Shown: in pieces, positions 55,172 to 62,893 of the stretch
How the letters are laid out: each line of letters starts with the position of its first letter
How positions within the stretch are numbered: position 1 is the stretch's first letter
Assembly: GCA_018432935.1 (NCBI GenBank)
Contig: JAHDSF010000006.1
Span: forward strand, 124,001 to 188,000
DNA: 64,000 bases
Direction of reading: 5' to 3'
From: Rhodospirillales bacterium
GTDB lineage: Bacteria > Pseudomonadota > Alphaproteobacteria > Rhodospirillales > Shumkoniaceae
Translations under genes and position numbers: made by a program
The notes under the pieces: model-generated
What the model was told of the DNA's origin: nothing
The model's database searches: none
Seen by the model: the letters and a program-made list of their open reading frames with translations, nothing else

Positions 55172-58062
55172 CGCCGCCCCTTGTCGCGCTCGGCGCGGAA
55201 GGCGGCGCCGTAGCGCAGCACGTCCGCGGGCGTCTCGTGGCCGGGGGCCGGGGCGACTGCCTCGAACTGCGGGGCCGAGGTTTTCGGCTCGCCGGCCGGC
55301 GCCTTCTCGATGCGCACCCGCAGGTCGAACCAGGCCGCCTGCCCGGTGACCGGATCGGAGTTGGACTGTGTGCCGCTGCCGGCCGGCAGCACCTCGGAGA
55401 TGACGTGGTTGAGCAGGAAGCCCCTGGTGAACTCGGGAGAATCTGGCGCCAGGTTCCACGAGCCGCGGCGCTTGCCGATGGCGTTCCAGGTCCACACCAC
55501 GTCGGGGTTGACCCCTTCCATCACCCCGACCTGGGCCTTGATGCGCCCGGTGCGGCTCTCCACCCACACCCAATCGTCCTCGGCCAGCCCGTGGGCCCGG
55601 GCGGTCGCGGGGTGCATGTACAGCTTGTTGGAGCCGGTGATCTGGCGCAGCCAGGCGTTCTGCGAGTGCCAGGCGTGGTACATCTGCATCGGCCGCTGGG
55701 TGATCGCGTGCAGCGGGAAGCGCGCCGGGTCCGCCGCGTCCTCCTCGAACGGGCGGTACCAGATCGGCAACGGGTCGAAGCAGGCGGCGACGCGGTCGCG
55801 CAGGTGCGCCGGCGGCCGCACCGCGCCGTGGCCGCGGGCGGCGAGGCGGAATTTCTGCAGCGGCTCGCTATAGATCTGGAAGACGACCGGCTGCGCCTTG
55901 TCGAGGAAGCCCATGGCAACCGCCCGCTCCAGGTAGCCCCGGTTCGCCATGCGCAGGAACCTCTCGTCGTCGGCAAAGGCGTGGTGCCAGAAGCAGCCAT
56001 TCTCGATGTAGCGTTCGAGCTGGCGCGGATTGGGAGCGCCCTTGCCGTGGCGGTCGCCGCTCTCGCCCCGCCAGCCGGCGAGCATGCCGATCCCCGGTGC
56101 CCGTTCGTGCCTGACCATGTAGTCCTTGAAGCCGCCGGGATAGCGAGGCCTGCCGTCCGCCTCGACGAGGCCGGGCAGGCCCAGCCGCACGCCCAGCTCG
56201 ATCAGCACGTCCTGGAACGGCCGCACGTCGCGGTCCGGCTCGACGACGGGGCGGCGGATCGCATCGGCGGCGGCATCGGCGTCGGAGATCGGGCGGTCGA
56301 GCAGGCTGATGCAGTCGTGCCGCTCGAGATAGGTGGTGTCGGGCAGCACCAGATCGGCGTACGGCACCGTCTCGGAATAGTAGGCGTCGGCATAGATGAT
56401 TCTGGGGATGCGGTATTCGCCGGTCTCGGCGTCGACGTCGGCCAGCATCTCCATCGTCCGCGACGTGTTCATGGCCGAGTTCCAGGCCATGTTGGCCATG
56501 AACAGGAACAGGGTGTCGATCGGATAGGGATCGCGGTTCCAGGCGTTGGCGATCACCATGTGGAGCATGCCGTGGGCGGCCAGCGGATGCTCCCACGAGA
56601 ACGCCTTGTCGATCCGGCAGGGGGTGCCGTCGGCCTCGACCAGCAGGTCCTCGGGCCCCATCGGGTAACCGAGGGGCGAGCCCGGCAACGGCTCGCCCGG
56701 CCTGACCTGGCCGGGACGGCCGGCCGGCTTCCCGTAGCCCGGCACCGGCTTCGGGAAGGGCGGCTTGAAGCGGAAGCCGCCCGGGCAGTCGATGCTGCCA
56801 AGCAGGATCTGCAGGATGTGGATGGCGCGGCAGGTGTGGAAGCCGTTGGAATGCGCCGAGATGCCGCGCATGGCGTGGACGCTGACGGGGCGGCCGACGA
56901 TCTGCTCGTGGCGGCGTCCGGCCCAGTCGGTCCACGGCACGTCCAGCGTGATCGCCTGCGAGAACGCGACATGGGCAAGCTCGGCTGCGATGCGGCGGAT
57001 CGTGGCGGCGGGCACGCCGGTCCGCTCGGCGACCGCGTCCGGGGCGTACTCTTCGGCCAGGTAGCGGCGCGCCAGCAGCTCGAAAACCGGCACCGCGGTG
57101 CGCCCGTCCGGCAGGGTGAAGCGGCCGACCAGGGCGGGGACGATGTCGGCCGCCTGGGCGTCGGCCGGCGCCGCCCGCTCGCTGTCCCACGCCAGCACAC
57201 AACCGTCGGAGTCGCGGGCGAACAGCCCGTCCTCGGGCGTTCCCGGAGCCTCGATCACCAGCCAGGGCGCGTTGGTGTAGCGGACCAGGTACTCGAAATC
57301 GACCTTGCCGGCGGCTAGAAGCTCGTGCACCAGCGACAGAACGAACAGCCCGTCGGTGCCGGGACGGATGCCGATCCATTCGTCGGCAATCGCCGAGTAG
57401 CCGGTGCGCACCGGGTTGACCGAGACGAACTTGGTCCCCTCGCGCCCCTTGAGCTCTCCCAGCCCCAGCTTGATCGGGTTCGAGCTGTGGTCCTCGGCGA
57501 CGCCGAACATCAGGAAGTACCTGGTGCGCGACCAGTCGGGCTCGCCGAATTCCCAGAACGAGCCGCCGATCGTGTACATCCCGGCGGCCGCCATGTTGAC
57601 CGAGCAGAAGCCGCCGTGGGCGGCGTAGTTGGGGGTGCCGAACTGGCTCGCCCACCAGCCGGTCAACGCCTGGCTCTGGTCGCGGCCGGTGAAGAAGGCG
57701 AGCTTGCGCGGGTCGCTCTTGCGGATCGCCGACAGCCACTCGGTGGCGGTGGCGAGCGCCTCCTCCCACGAGATCTCCTGGAACTCGCCCGATCCGCGCG
57801 GGCCGACCCGCTTCAGGGGCGCCCGCAGGCGGGCCGGCGAGTAGTGGTTCATGATCCCCGCCGAGCCCTTGGCGCACAGCACACCGCGGTTGACGGGGTG
57901 GTCGGGGTTGCCTTGGATGAAGCGGATCTTGCCGTCCTGCAGGGTGACGCGGATGCCGCAGCGGCAGGCGCACATGTAGCAGGTGGTGGTCTTCACCTCG
58001 TCGCCGACTTTGGGCGAGGTGTCGACCTCGTCGCCGCGCCGAATCCGGTCCCACAGAGCCAT
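55168..58062 (-). CDS. soeA: Molybdopterin oxidoreductase catalytic subunit, probably sulfite:quinone oxidoreductase SoeA
   Basis: The 964-residue subunit begins without a Tat signal and has a [4Fe-4S] site C28-x2-C31-x3-C35-x27-C63 (TCYMCACRCGIRV, GVLCAKGS). The bis-MGD domains follow, with a candidate molybdenum ligand in GGFCSVN. The stretch GVLCAKGSAGIMNHYSPARL resembles SoeA of sulfur oxidisers, which oxidises sulfite to sulfate at the cytoplasmic face. The order A-B-C with a DmsC-type anchor fits SoeABC. A thiosulfate, tetrathionate or DMSO reductase is possible but usually carries a Tat signal. ATG 58062 is chosen. Confidence 0.72.
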   Translation of the reverse strand: MALWDRIRRGDEVDTSPKVGDEVKTTTCYMCACRCGIRVTLQDGKIRFIQGNPDHPVNRGVLCAKGSAGIMNHYSPARLRAPLKRVGPRGSGEFQEISWEEALATATEWLSAIRKSDPRKLAFFTGRDQSQALTGWWASQFGTPNYAAHGGFCSVNMAAAGMYTIGGSFWEFGEPDWSRTRYFLMFGVAEDHSSNPIKLGLGELKGREGTKFVSVNPVRTGYSAIADEWIGIRPGTDGLFVLSLVHELLAAGKVDFEYLVRYTNAPWLVIEAPGTPEDGLFARDSDGCVLAWDSERAAPADAQAADIVPALVGRFTLPDGRTAVPVFELLARRYLAEEYAPDAVAERTGVPAATIRRIAAELAHVAFSQAITLDVPWTDWAGRRHEQIVGRPVSVHAMRGISAHSNGFHTCRAIHILQILLGSIDCPGGFRFKPPFPKPVPGYGKPAGRPGQVRPGEPLPGSPLGYPMGPEDLLVEADGTPCRIDKAFSWEHPLAAHGMLHMVIANAWNRDPYPIDTLFLFMANMAWNSAMNTSRTMEMLADVDAETGEYRIPRIIYADAYYSETVPYADLVLPDTTYLERHDCISLLDRPISDADAAADAIRRPVVEPDRDVRPFQDVLIELGVRLGLPGLVEADGRPRYPGGFKDYMVRHERAPGIGMLAGWRGESGDRHGKGAPNPRQLERYIENGCFWHHAFADDERFLRMANRGYLERAVAMGFLDKAQPVVFQIYSEPLQKFRLAARGHGAVRPPAHLRDRVAACFDPLPIWYRPFEEDAADPARFPLHAITQRPMQMYHAWHSQNAWLRQITGSNKLYMHPATARAHGLAEDDWVWVESRTGRIKAQVGVMEGVNPDVVWTWNAIGKRRGSWNLAPDSPEFTRGFLLNHVISEVLPAGSGTQSNSDPVTGQAAWFDLRVRIEKAPAGEPKTSAPQFEAVAPAPGHETPADVLRYGAAFRAERDKGRR

Positions 58063-58147
58063 GATGCTACCCCGAATGCCCCCCATACGGCCCATATATT
58101 TGGTGTCCACCCCGGGCAATCCCCAGGGGTGGGGCGGAAGCCTCCCG

Positions 58148-58672
58148 TCAGGGCCGGATTTCGACCGGAGTTCCGTCGGCGACCAAGCGCCAGATCTCCT
58201 CGATTTCCTCGTCAGTGACGGCGATGCAGCCGGCCGTCCAGTCGACCGCCCGATGCAGGCGACCGACCCAGCCCAGGCCATTGCGGATGCCGTGAATCAT
58301 GATGTCGCCGCCCGGGTCCTCGCCGCGCGCGGCTGCGGCGGCAGCGTCGCCCGGACTGGGATAGCTGATGCGCAGCGACAGATGGAAGGCGCTCTGGGGA
58401 TTGCGGCCGGAAATCAGGTAGCGGCCCTCGGGGGTCAGGTTGTCGCCCCGATGCCGTTTCGGTTCCAGGCCACCGCGACCAAGTGCAATCGCATAGACGC
58501 GCAGCGCCTGTCCGCCGCTCTTCAACGTCATGGTGCGCCGGGCCTTCTCGATCACGATCTCGTCGGCCTGGATGCCGGGCGGAAGAGTCTGCGCGGTGCC
58601 GGGAGAAGCGCCCGGAATTCCGCCCATCGCCAAGGCGACGAGGACACTGACGAGGAATCGCAATCTCGACAT
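58148..58672 (-). CDS. L,D-transpeptidase (YkuD family)
   Basis: The 174-residue protein has a signal peptide (LRFLVSVLVALAMGGIPGAS). Its YkuD catalytic block holds MIHGIRNGLGWVGRLHRAVD followed by WTAGCIAVTDEEIEEIW, in which His and Cys form the active site. Such periplasmic enzymes crosslink peptidoglycan or attach proteins to it. The usual SxGCI appears as TAGCI. ATG 58672 is preferred over an upstream start that would put twenty polar residues before the signal. It stands alone. Confidence 0.83.
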   Translation of the reverse strand: MSRLRFLVSVLVALAMGGIPGASPGTAQTLPPGIQADEIVIEKARRTMTLKSGGQALRVYAIALGRGGLEPKRHRGDNLTPEGRYLISGRNPQSAFHLSLRISYPSPGDAAAAAARGEDPGGDIMIHGIRNGLGWVGRLHRAVDWTAGCIAVTDEEIEEIWRLVADGTPVEIRP

Positions 58673-58867
58673 TTTCCGGCACGGTTGCTCTCGAGCCGAC
58701 AGCATGTCATCCGCGACAGACGTGCGCAACGCGGACTCTTGCCGGGCGATCCAGCTCCGTCCGGTTCATCGATTCCGCATGCCTGGGTTGCGCGGGCGAG
58801 CCAAGCGGTTCTCGTTTCTCTGGTATGCACAATCTCGATGCGACATCAGGCCCATAATTCACTAAAT

Positions 58868-58882
58868 AGTTCACCATGAACT
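58868..58882. promoter_or_regulatory. Inverted repeat before the small secreted-protein gene
   Basis: AGTTCA-CCA-TGAACT is a perfect 6-3-6 palindrome about 43 bp before the start at 58925, in the AT-richest part of the 252-bp intergenic region. It may be an operator, but no regulator is adjacent. Confidence 0.3.
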
Positions 58883-58924
58883 GGGCGGGAAGCATTCCCC
58901 CCATCCTGCTCAAAAGAGGACACC

Positions 58925-59149
58925 ATGACGAAAGTTCTGCCGAAGGTCGGCCTGCTGGCGGCCGCGTCGATCCTGGCCTGGTCCATGACGGCCGAGACGG
59001 GCGAGCCACGGGAACGGGCAGCCGCCGAACTCAGCGAAATCGCTGGCGACCAGCCGGTGCGTGGACACGGTCCGTTCGATTATGCCAGCACCTCGCGGCG
59101 CGGCTGGCGGGGTCAGGGCGACGCGCCCGCATACTGGCCGGCGCGTTAG
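58925..59149 (+). CDS. Small secreted hypothetical protein
   Basis: The 74-residue product starts with a signal-like segment (VLPKVGLLAAASILAWSMTA) followed by a short polar, glycine- and tyrosine-containing mature part (GHGPFDYASTSRRGWRGQGD). An AAGAGGA ribosome site precedes the ATG. No family is recognised. About 300 bp without a recognisable gene follow it. Confidence 0.5.
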   Translation: MTKVLPKVGLLAAASILAWSMTAETGEPRERAAAELSEIAGDQPVRGHGPFDYASTSRRGWRGQGDAPAYWPAR

Positions 59150-59450
59150 GCGGCACGGTTTCGGGCGGCGATCCTGCCGCCCCTCGACGGCCGCCAGGCC
59201 GTCCTTCCGCGCAGCCCTCCCGCCAGGCGGGTTCGGGCTGCCCGACAAGATCCTGAGACAGCAATCAGTCTGACGGCCGCCGCGAAGCCTCGCTTCCGAC
59301 CGCTTCTTCCGATGCCGCCTGCGCATCGGATGCGGCCGGTCGGCGATGGGCTGGCGGGTGGCGATTATGGGGTTGGGACGCGGTTCGCCCTTTACTCGCG
59401 CCCGGTTCTGTTCGAGGAATTCCCGGTGCAGCCAACCAGAGGAGTCATTG
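59150..59450. other. Intergenic region without recognised genes
   Basis: This stretch of about 300 bp lies between the small secreted-protein gene and the SDR gene. I see no convincing open frame, RNA gene or strong hairpin. An AGAGGAG ribosome site for the SDR is at its right end. Confidence 0.4.
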
Positions 59451-60230
59451 ATGGACCTGGGGATCAAGGGCAGGAAGGCGATCGTGGGCGGCGCCAGCAT
59501 GGGGTTGGGCAAGGCCTGCGCGATGTCGCTGGCGCGCGAGGGCGCCGAGGTCGTCATCGTCTCGCGGACGACGGAGCGCATCGAGGCGGCAGCCAGGGAG
59601 ATCGCCGAGGCGACCGGCGCCCGGGTGGTCCCGGTCGCGGCCGACTTCAATAGCGACGAGGGCCGGGCCAAGGTGCTGCAGGCGTGCCCTGATCCCGACA
59701 TTCTGGTCAACAACTCGGGCGGGCCGCCTTCGGGCGACTTCCGCGACTGGAGCCGCGAGACCTGGATGGCGGCCCTCAACAACAACATGCTGTCGGCGAT
59801 CTTCATGATCCGCGACACCATCGACGGCATGATCGGGCGCAAGTGGGGCCGCATCGTCAACATCACCTCCAGTGCGGTCAAGGCGCCGATCAGCATCCTC
59901 GGCCTGTCGAACGGGGCTCGCGCCGGGCTGACCGGCTTCATCGCTGGGTTGTCGCGCGAGGTCGCCCCGCACAACATCACCATCAACAACCTGATGCCCG
60001 GCGACTTCGAAACCGAGCGCTACGTCCAGAACACCCAGGCCTTCGCCAAGAAGAGCGGCAAGCCCTACGACGAGATGCGCAGGATGCGCCTCGGCAGGAT
60101 CGCCGCCGGCCGCTTCGGCGAACCCGCCGAGTTCGGCGACTACTGCGCCTTCCTGTGCAGCGACCGGGCCGCCTTCATCACCGCCCAGAACCTGCTGATC
60201 GACGGCGGCAAGTACCCGGGGACGTTCTGA
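59451..60230 (+). CDS. SDR family oxidoreductase with atypical active site
   Basis: The 259-residue protein has the SDR cofactor motif GGASMGLGKACA and the NNSGG strand. The catalytic Ser region is ITSSAVKAP, but where YxxxK is expected it reads LSNGARAGLTGF. The missing Tyr and Lys define a divergent SDR group that I recall as LxSNxxRxGL. The C-terminus FITAQNLLIDGGKYPGTF is typical for the fold. It may bind a ligand or use another chemistry. It precedes a GntR-type regulator and a TRAP transporter, which suggests a role in using the transported acid. Confidence 0.82.
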   Translation: MDLGIKGRKAIVGGASMGLGKACAMSLAREGAEVVIVSRTTERIEAAAREIAEATGARVVPVAADFNSDEGRAKVLQACPDPDILVNNSGGPPSGDFRDWSRETWMAALNNNMLSAIFMIRDTIDGMIGRKWGRIVNITSSAVKAPISILGLSNGARAGLTGFIAGLSREVAPHNITINNLMPGDFETERYVQNTQAFAKKSGKPYDEMRRMRLGRIAAGRFGEPAEFGDYCAFLCSDRAAFITAQNLLIDGGKYPGTF

Positions 60231-60422
60231 CGGGTGAGACGGGAGTGCGTCGGACGGATGACAGCACTCCCTTTCGCCCCAACGTCAGGATCGCAACGCT
60301 CCGCTGAGCCTGCAATCTCCCACCGATGATACGGACGACAAACGCGAGGCCGCGGGCCTGCGCGTCAGCTCGTTGCCCGACGGCCGCCGCTCGCGGCGGA
60401 TTGGAGCCCGACGCAAACGGGG

Positions 60423-60451
60423 TTGACAGCGTACCCAACCGGGAGGACTAT
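60423..60451 (+). promoter_or_regulatory. Candidate sigma-70 promoter of the FCD regulator
   Basis: A perfect TTGACA (60423-60428) is followed after 17 bp by GACTAT, a weak -10 element. It precedes the AT-rich palindrome at 60468-60479 and the GTG at 60511. Confidence 0.35.
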
Positions 60452-60467
60452 TTACCTGATGACCTAT

Positions 60468-60479
60468 TATACAGGTATA
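60468..60479. promoter_or_regulatory. Candidate GntR-type operator
   Basis: TATAC-AG-GTATA is a 12-bp perfect palindrome about 31 bp before the regulator start. FadR-type GntR proteins often bind GTATAC-like symmetric sites, so autoregulation is inferred. Confidence 0.4.
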
Positions 60480-60510
60480 TAGGTATCCGTAGCACCCCTA
60501 GGGAGCAGCC

Positions 60511-61233
60511 GTGGACCATATCGACTACAAGACGGACCGCACCAACCTCTGCGAACAGATTGCGGAAAAGCTGGAGCAGGCGATCGTCCGGCTCGACCCA
60601 AGCACCAAAGAGAAGCTTCCCTCCGAGCAGGTGCTTGCCGGCAACTTCGGCGTCAGCCGCACGGTGATCCGAGAGGCGCTCAAGCTGCTCAAGGAACGCG
60701 GTCTCATCAATTTGCGGAACGGAGAGAGGTCTTACATTACGAGGCCGCCCTCGAAGACGGTTTCGAACGCCGTTCACCGCATCGTCCAGATGGACAACAT
60801 AAGCGCCGACGACATCTACCACATGCGAATCATCCTCGAGGTTGCTGCCTGCCGGCTTGCAGCCCAGAACGCAACCGCAGAGGACCTGAAAGAACTGGCC
60901 CAGATCTTGTCGGACATGGAGCAAAGGAAGCTCGATCTGCCGGTCCGAATTAAACTGGATGCCGATTTTCATATTGCAATCGCCCATGCAAGCAAGAACA
61001 GGCTATTGGGCATGTTTGTCGAAACAATGACGACGCTGCTTAAGGACGTCATTGGAAAGGGAATCCAGGTCCCCGGAGGAAACGAAGACGGCCTGATGCG
61101 GCACTCCGCGATACTGGCGTCGATCAAGACGGGAAATCCTGACATCGCCGAAGCGGCGATTCGCGACCATCTGAGTGTCTCGAGGCAGAACGTCCGTGTC
61201 ATCGACGAAATGGAAGATATGAAAGCTCGATGA
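60511..61233 (+). CDS. GntR family transcriptional regulator, FadR/FCD subgroup
   Basis: The 240-residue regulator has an N-terminal winged helix (residues of about 12-72, LPSEQVLAGNFGVSRTVIRE then ALKLLKERGLI). Its FCD all-helical effector domain has metal-type residues in DADFHIAIAHAS, HSAILASIKTG and IRDHL. Members sense organic acids and control their uptake and breakdown. GTG 60511 is the start. The TRAP operon follows 64 bp downstream, so it is the likely target, along with the upstream SDR. Confidence 0.88.
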   Translation: MDHIDYKTDRTNLCEQIAEKLEQAIVRLDPSTKEKLPSEQVLAGNFGVSRTVIREALKLLKERGLINLRNGERSYITRPPSKTVSNAVHRIVQMDNISADDIYHMRIILEVAACRLAAQNATAEDLKELAQILSDMEQRKLDLPVRIKLDADFHIAIAHASKNRLLGMFVETMTTLLKDVIGKGIQVPGGNEDGLMRHSAILASIKTGNPDIAEAAIRDHLSVSRQNVRVIDEMEDMKAR

Positions 61234-61297
61234 TGCGGGACGCCTTTGGCGCGGAATAAAGTCCACTTACGCCAACATTTTGGGGGGTAGTCCAGCC

Positions 61298-62308
61298 ATG
61301 ACCAAGATAGCGCAATATTCTTCCCTGTTGCTCCTTGTAGGCGGTGCATTCCTTGTCGTGGGGTCCAGCAGCATTGCCGCGCAGGACAAGCCGGTAGAGC
61401 TCGTCTACACCATGACTGCGGTGCCGACCGATGCCCACGCGGGGGCCATGAGAGTCTTCAAGCAAACCGTCGAGAAGGCCTCCGCGGGCAATATCAAGGT
61501 CCTCGCCTACGACTCCGCATCCCTGTTCAAGCAGGAGCAGGAAGTGTCGGCCATCAGGTCCGGTCAAGCCGACATCACCGCAACCGCGGCACCGTGGCTT
61601 ACCGACGGCTCGCCCTGGGTCTCCATGTTCAGCGCGGGCTACATTTTCAAGAGCTATTCCCACATGACGGAAGTGCTCAACGGCGACATCGGCAAGGACA
61701 TCTTCGAACGCATCGCCAAGGAGCAGAAAATCCGTCCTCTGGGAGCGGAATATCTCGGCACCCGGCAGATCAACCTGGTAGCCGACAAGCAGGTGAGAAC
61801 GCCCACAGACCTGAAAGGCGTCAATCTTCGGATGCCGAACTCCGACTCGTGGATGTTCCTCGGGAAGGCCCTGGGCGCAAACCCGACGCCGATTTCGTTC
61901 TCGGAACTGTACATGGCGTTGCAGACCAGGACCGTGGACGGACAGGACAACCCGCTTCCAAGCACGAAGAATGCAAAGTTCTTCGAGGTGACGAAGTCGA
62001 TAACCCTGACCCATCACCTGGTCGACAGCGTGTGGGTGACGATCAACGAGCAGAAGTGGCAATCCCTTTCCGCGAGCCAGAAGGCCTGGGTGATGGAAGG
62101 CGTCAAGGCGGGGATCAAGTACTGCGACGAGACCAATCTCAAGGCCGAAGCCGAGCTCGTCCAGTTCTTCAAGAACGCCGGCCTAAAGGTATATGAGGCG
62201 GACGTCGACGCGTTCAGAAAGCACGTTCTGGACCAGTACCTCCAGTCGGACTTTGCCAAGTCGTGGGATATGGAAATGTTCAAAAAAGTCGAGGCGCTCG
62301 CCAAGTAG
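61298..62308 (+). CDS. dctP: TRAP transporter substrate-binding protein (DctP family)
   Basis: The 336-residue periplasmic protein has a signal peptide (LLLLVGGAFLVVGSSSIAAQ) and the DctP landmarks SGQADITATAAPWL, the GAEYLGTRQI strand and LKGVNLRMPNSDSWMFLGKALGANPTPISFSELYMALQ, which includes the arginine that binds a carboxylate. The ligand is therefore probably an organic acid. It heads dctP-dctQ-dctM behind an FCD regulator. A terminator-like hairpin after its stop probably favours its expression over the membrane subunits. Confidence 0.9.
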   Translation: MTKIAQYSSLLLLVGGAFLVVGSSSIAAQDKPVELVYTMTAVPTDAHAGAMRVFKQTVEKASAGNIKVLAYDSASLFKQEQEVSAIRSGQADITATAAPWLTDGSPWVSMFSAGYIFKSYSHMTEVLNGDIGKDIFERIAKEQKIRPLGAEYLGTRQINLVADKQVRTPTDLKGVNLRMPNSDSWMFLGKALGANPTPISFSELYMALQTRTVDGQDNPLPSTKNAKFFEVTKSITLTHHLVDSVWVTINEQKWQSLSASQKAWVMEGVKAGIKYCDETNLKAEAELVQFFKNAGLKVYEADVDAFRKHVLDQYLQSDFAKSWDMEMFKKVEALAK

Positions 62309-62328
62309 CTTGTGGCAAAGGCATCTTG

Positions 62329-62363
62329 CGGGAACGTCGTCGAAAACCGGCGTTCCCGTTTTT
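62329..62363 (+). terminator. Attenuator-type terminator between dctP and dctQ
   Basis: CGGGAACG pairs perfectly with CGTTCCCG across a 14-base loop and is followed by five T. It begins 20 bp after the dctP stop. Partial termination here would give more binding protein than permease. Confidence 0.7.
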
Positions 62364-62385
62364 GGAACCGAGCGCGGCATCATTG

Positions 62386-62871
62386 ATGAAATACCTCATC
62401 AGGATTTTCAGAGACGTCTTGGAACTCTATGTTCCAATACTTGCTTTTGTCGTCATGTTTTCATGCTTCGTTCTGCAAGTATTCTTCCGGTATGTGTTGC
62501 GCAACCCGTTGCCATGGACCCAGGAAATCATCGTCGTCGCGTTCGTATGGATCGTGATGTTCGGATCCTGCTACACGATGCGAGGAAGATGGCACGTGAA
62601 ATTCACATTGGTGTACGACAATCTGAGCCCTCGCATGGCAGCCACCACTCGAATGATCGGGAACATCCTGATCGTCGCGACTCTCGCATGTCTTCTGATG
62701 CCGTCGTACAACTACGCCATCTTTCAGGAATTCCAGAAGACGGCGATAGTAAGAATTCCATATACGGTCTTGTTCATGCCGTTCGTGTACTTCTCGGCGT
62801 CTATGATTTTCTACACATTATGCGAGATTGCTGAAGATTTTAGGGTTCTTCTTGGAAGACAAAAGGCATAG
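62386..62871 (+). CDS. dctQ: TRAP transporter small permease (DctQ family)
   Basis: The 161-residue inner-membrane protein has four helices and the DctQ core FFRYVLRNPLPWTQEIIVVA and FVWIVMFGSCYTMRGRWHV. It forms the channel complex with DctM. ATG 62386 lacks a strong ribosome site but gives the expected N-terminus. It lies between the attenuator hairpin and dctM, with a 22-bp gap to the latter. Confidence 0.87.
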   Translation: MKYLIRIFRDVLELYVPILAFVVMFSCFVLQVFFRYVLRNPLPWTQEIIVVAFVWIVMFGSCYTMRGRWHVKFTLVYDNLSPRMAATTRMIGNILIVATLACLLMPSYNYAIFQEFQKTAIVRIPYTVLFMPFVYFSASMIFYTLCEIAEDFRVLLGRQKA

Positions 62872-62893
62872 CCCCCCACTCCGAGGCTAGGTG

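Noticed and set aside
55168..58062. Assimilatory nitrate reductase or formate dehydrogenase
   Set aside because: Partner subunits are a four-cluster ferredoxin and a DmsC-type anchor, no formate dehydrogenase accessory genes are near, and the N-terminal region looks SoeA-like.
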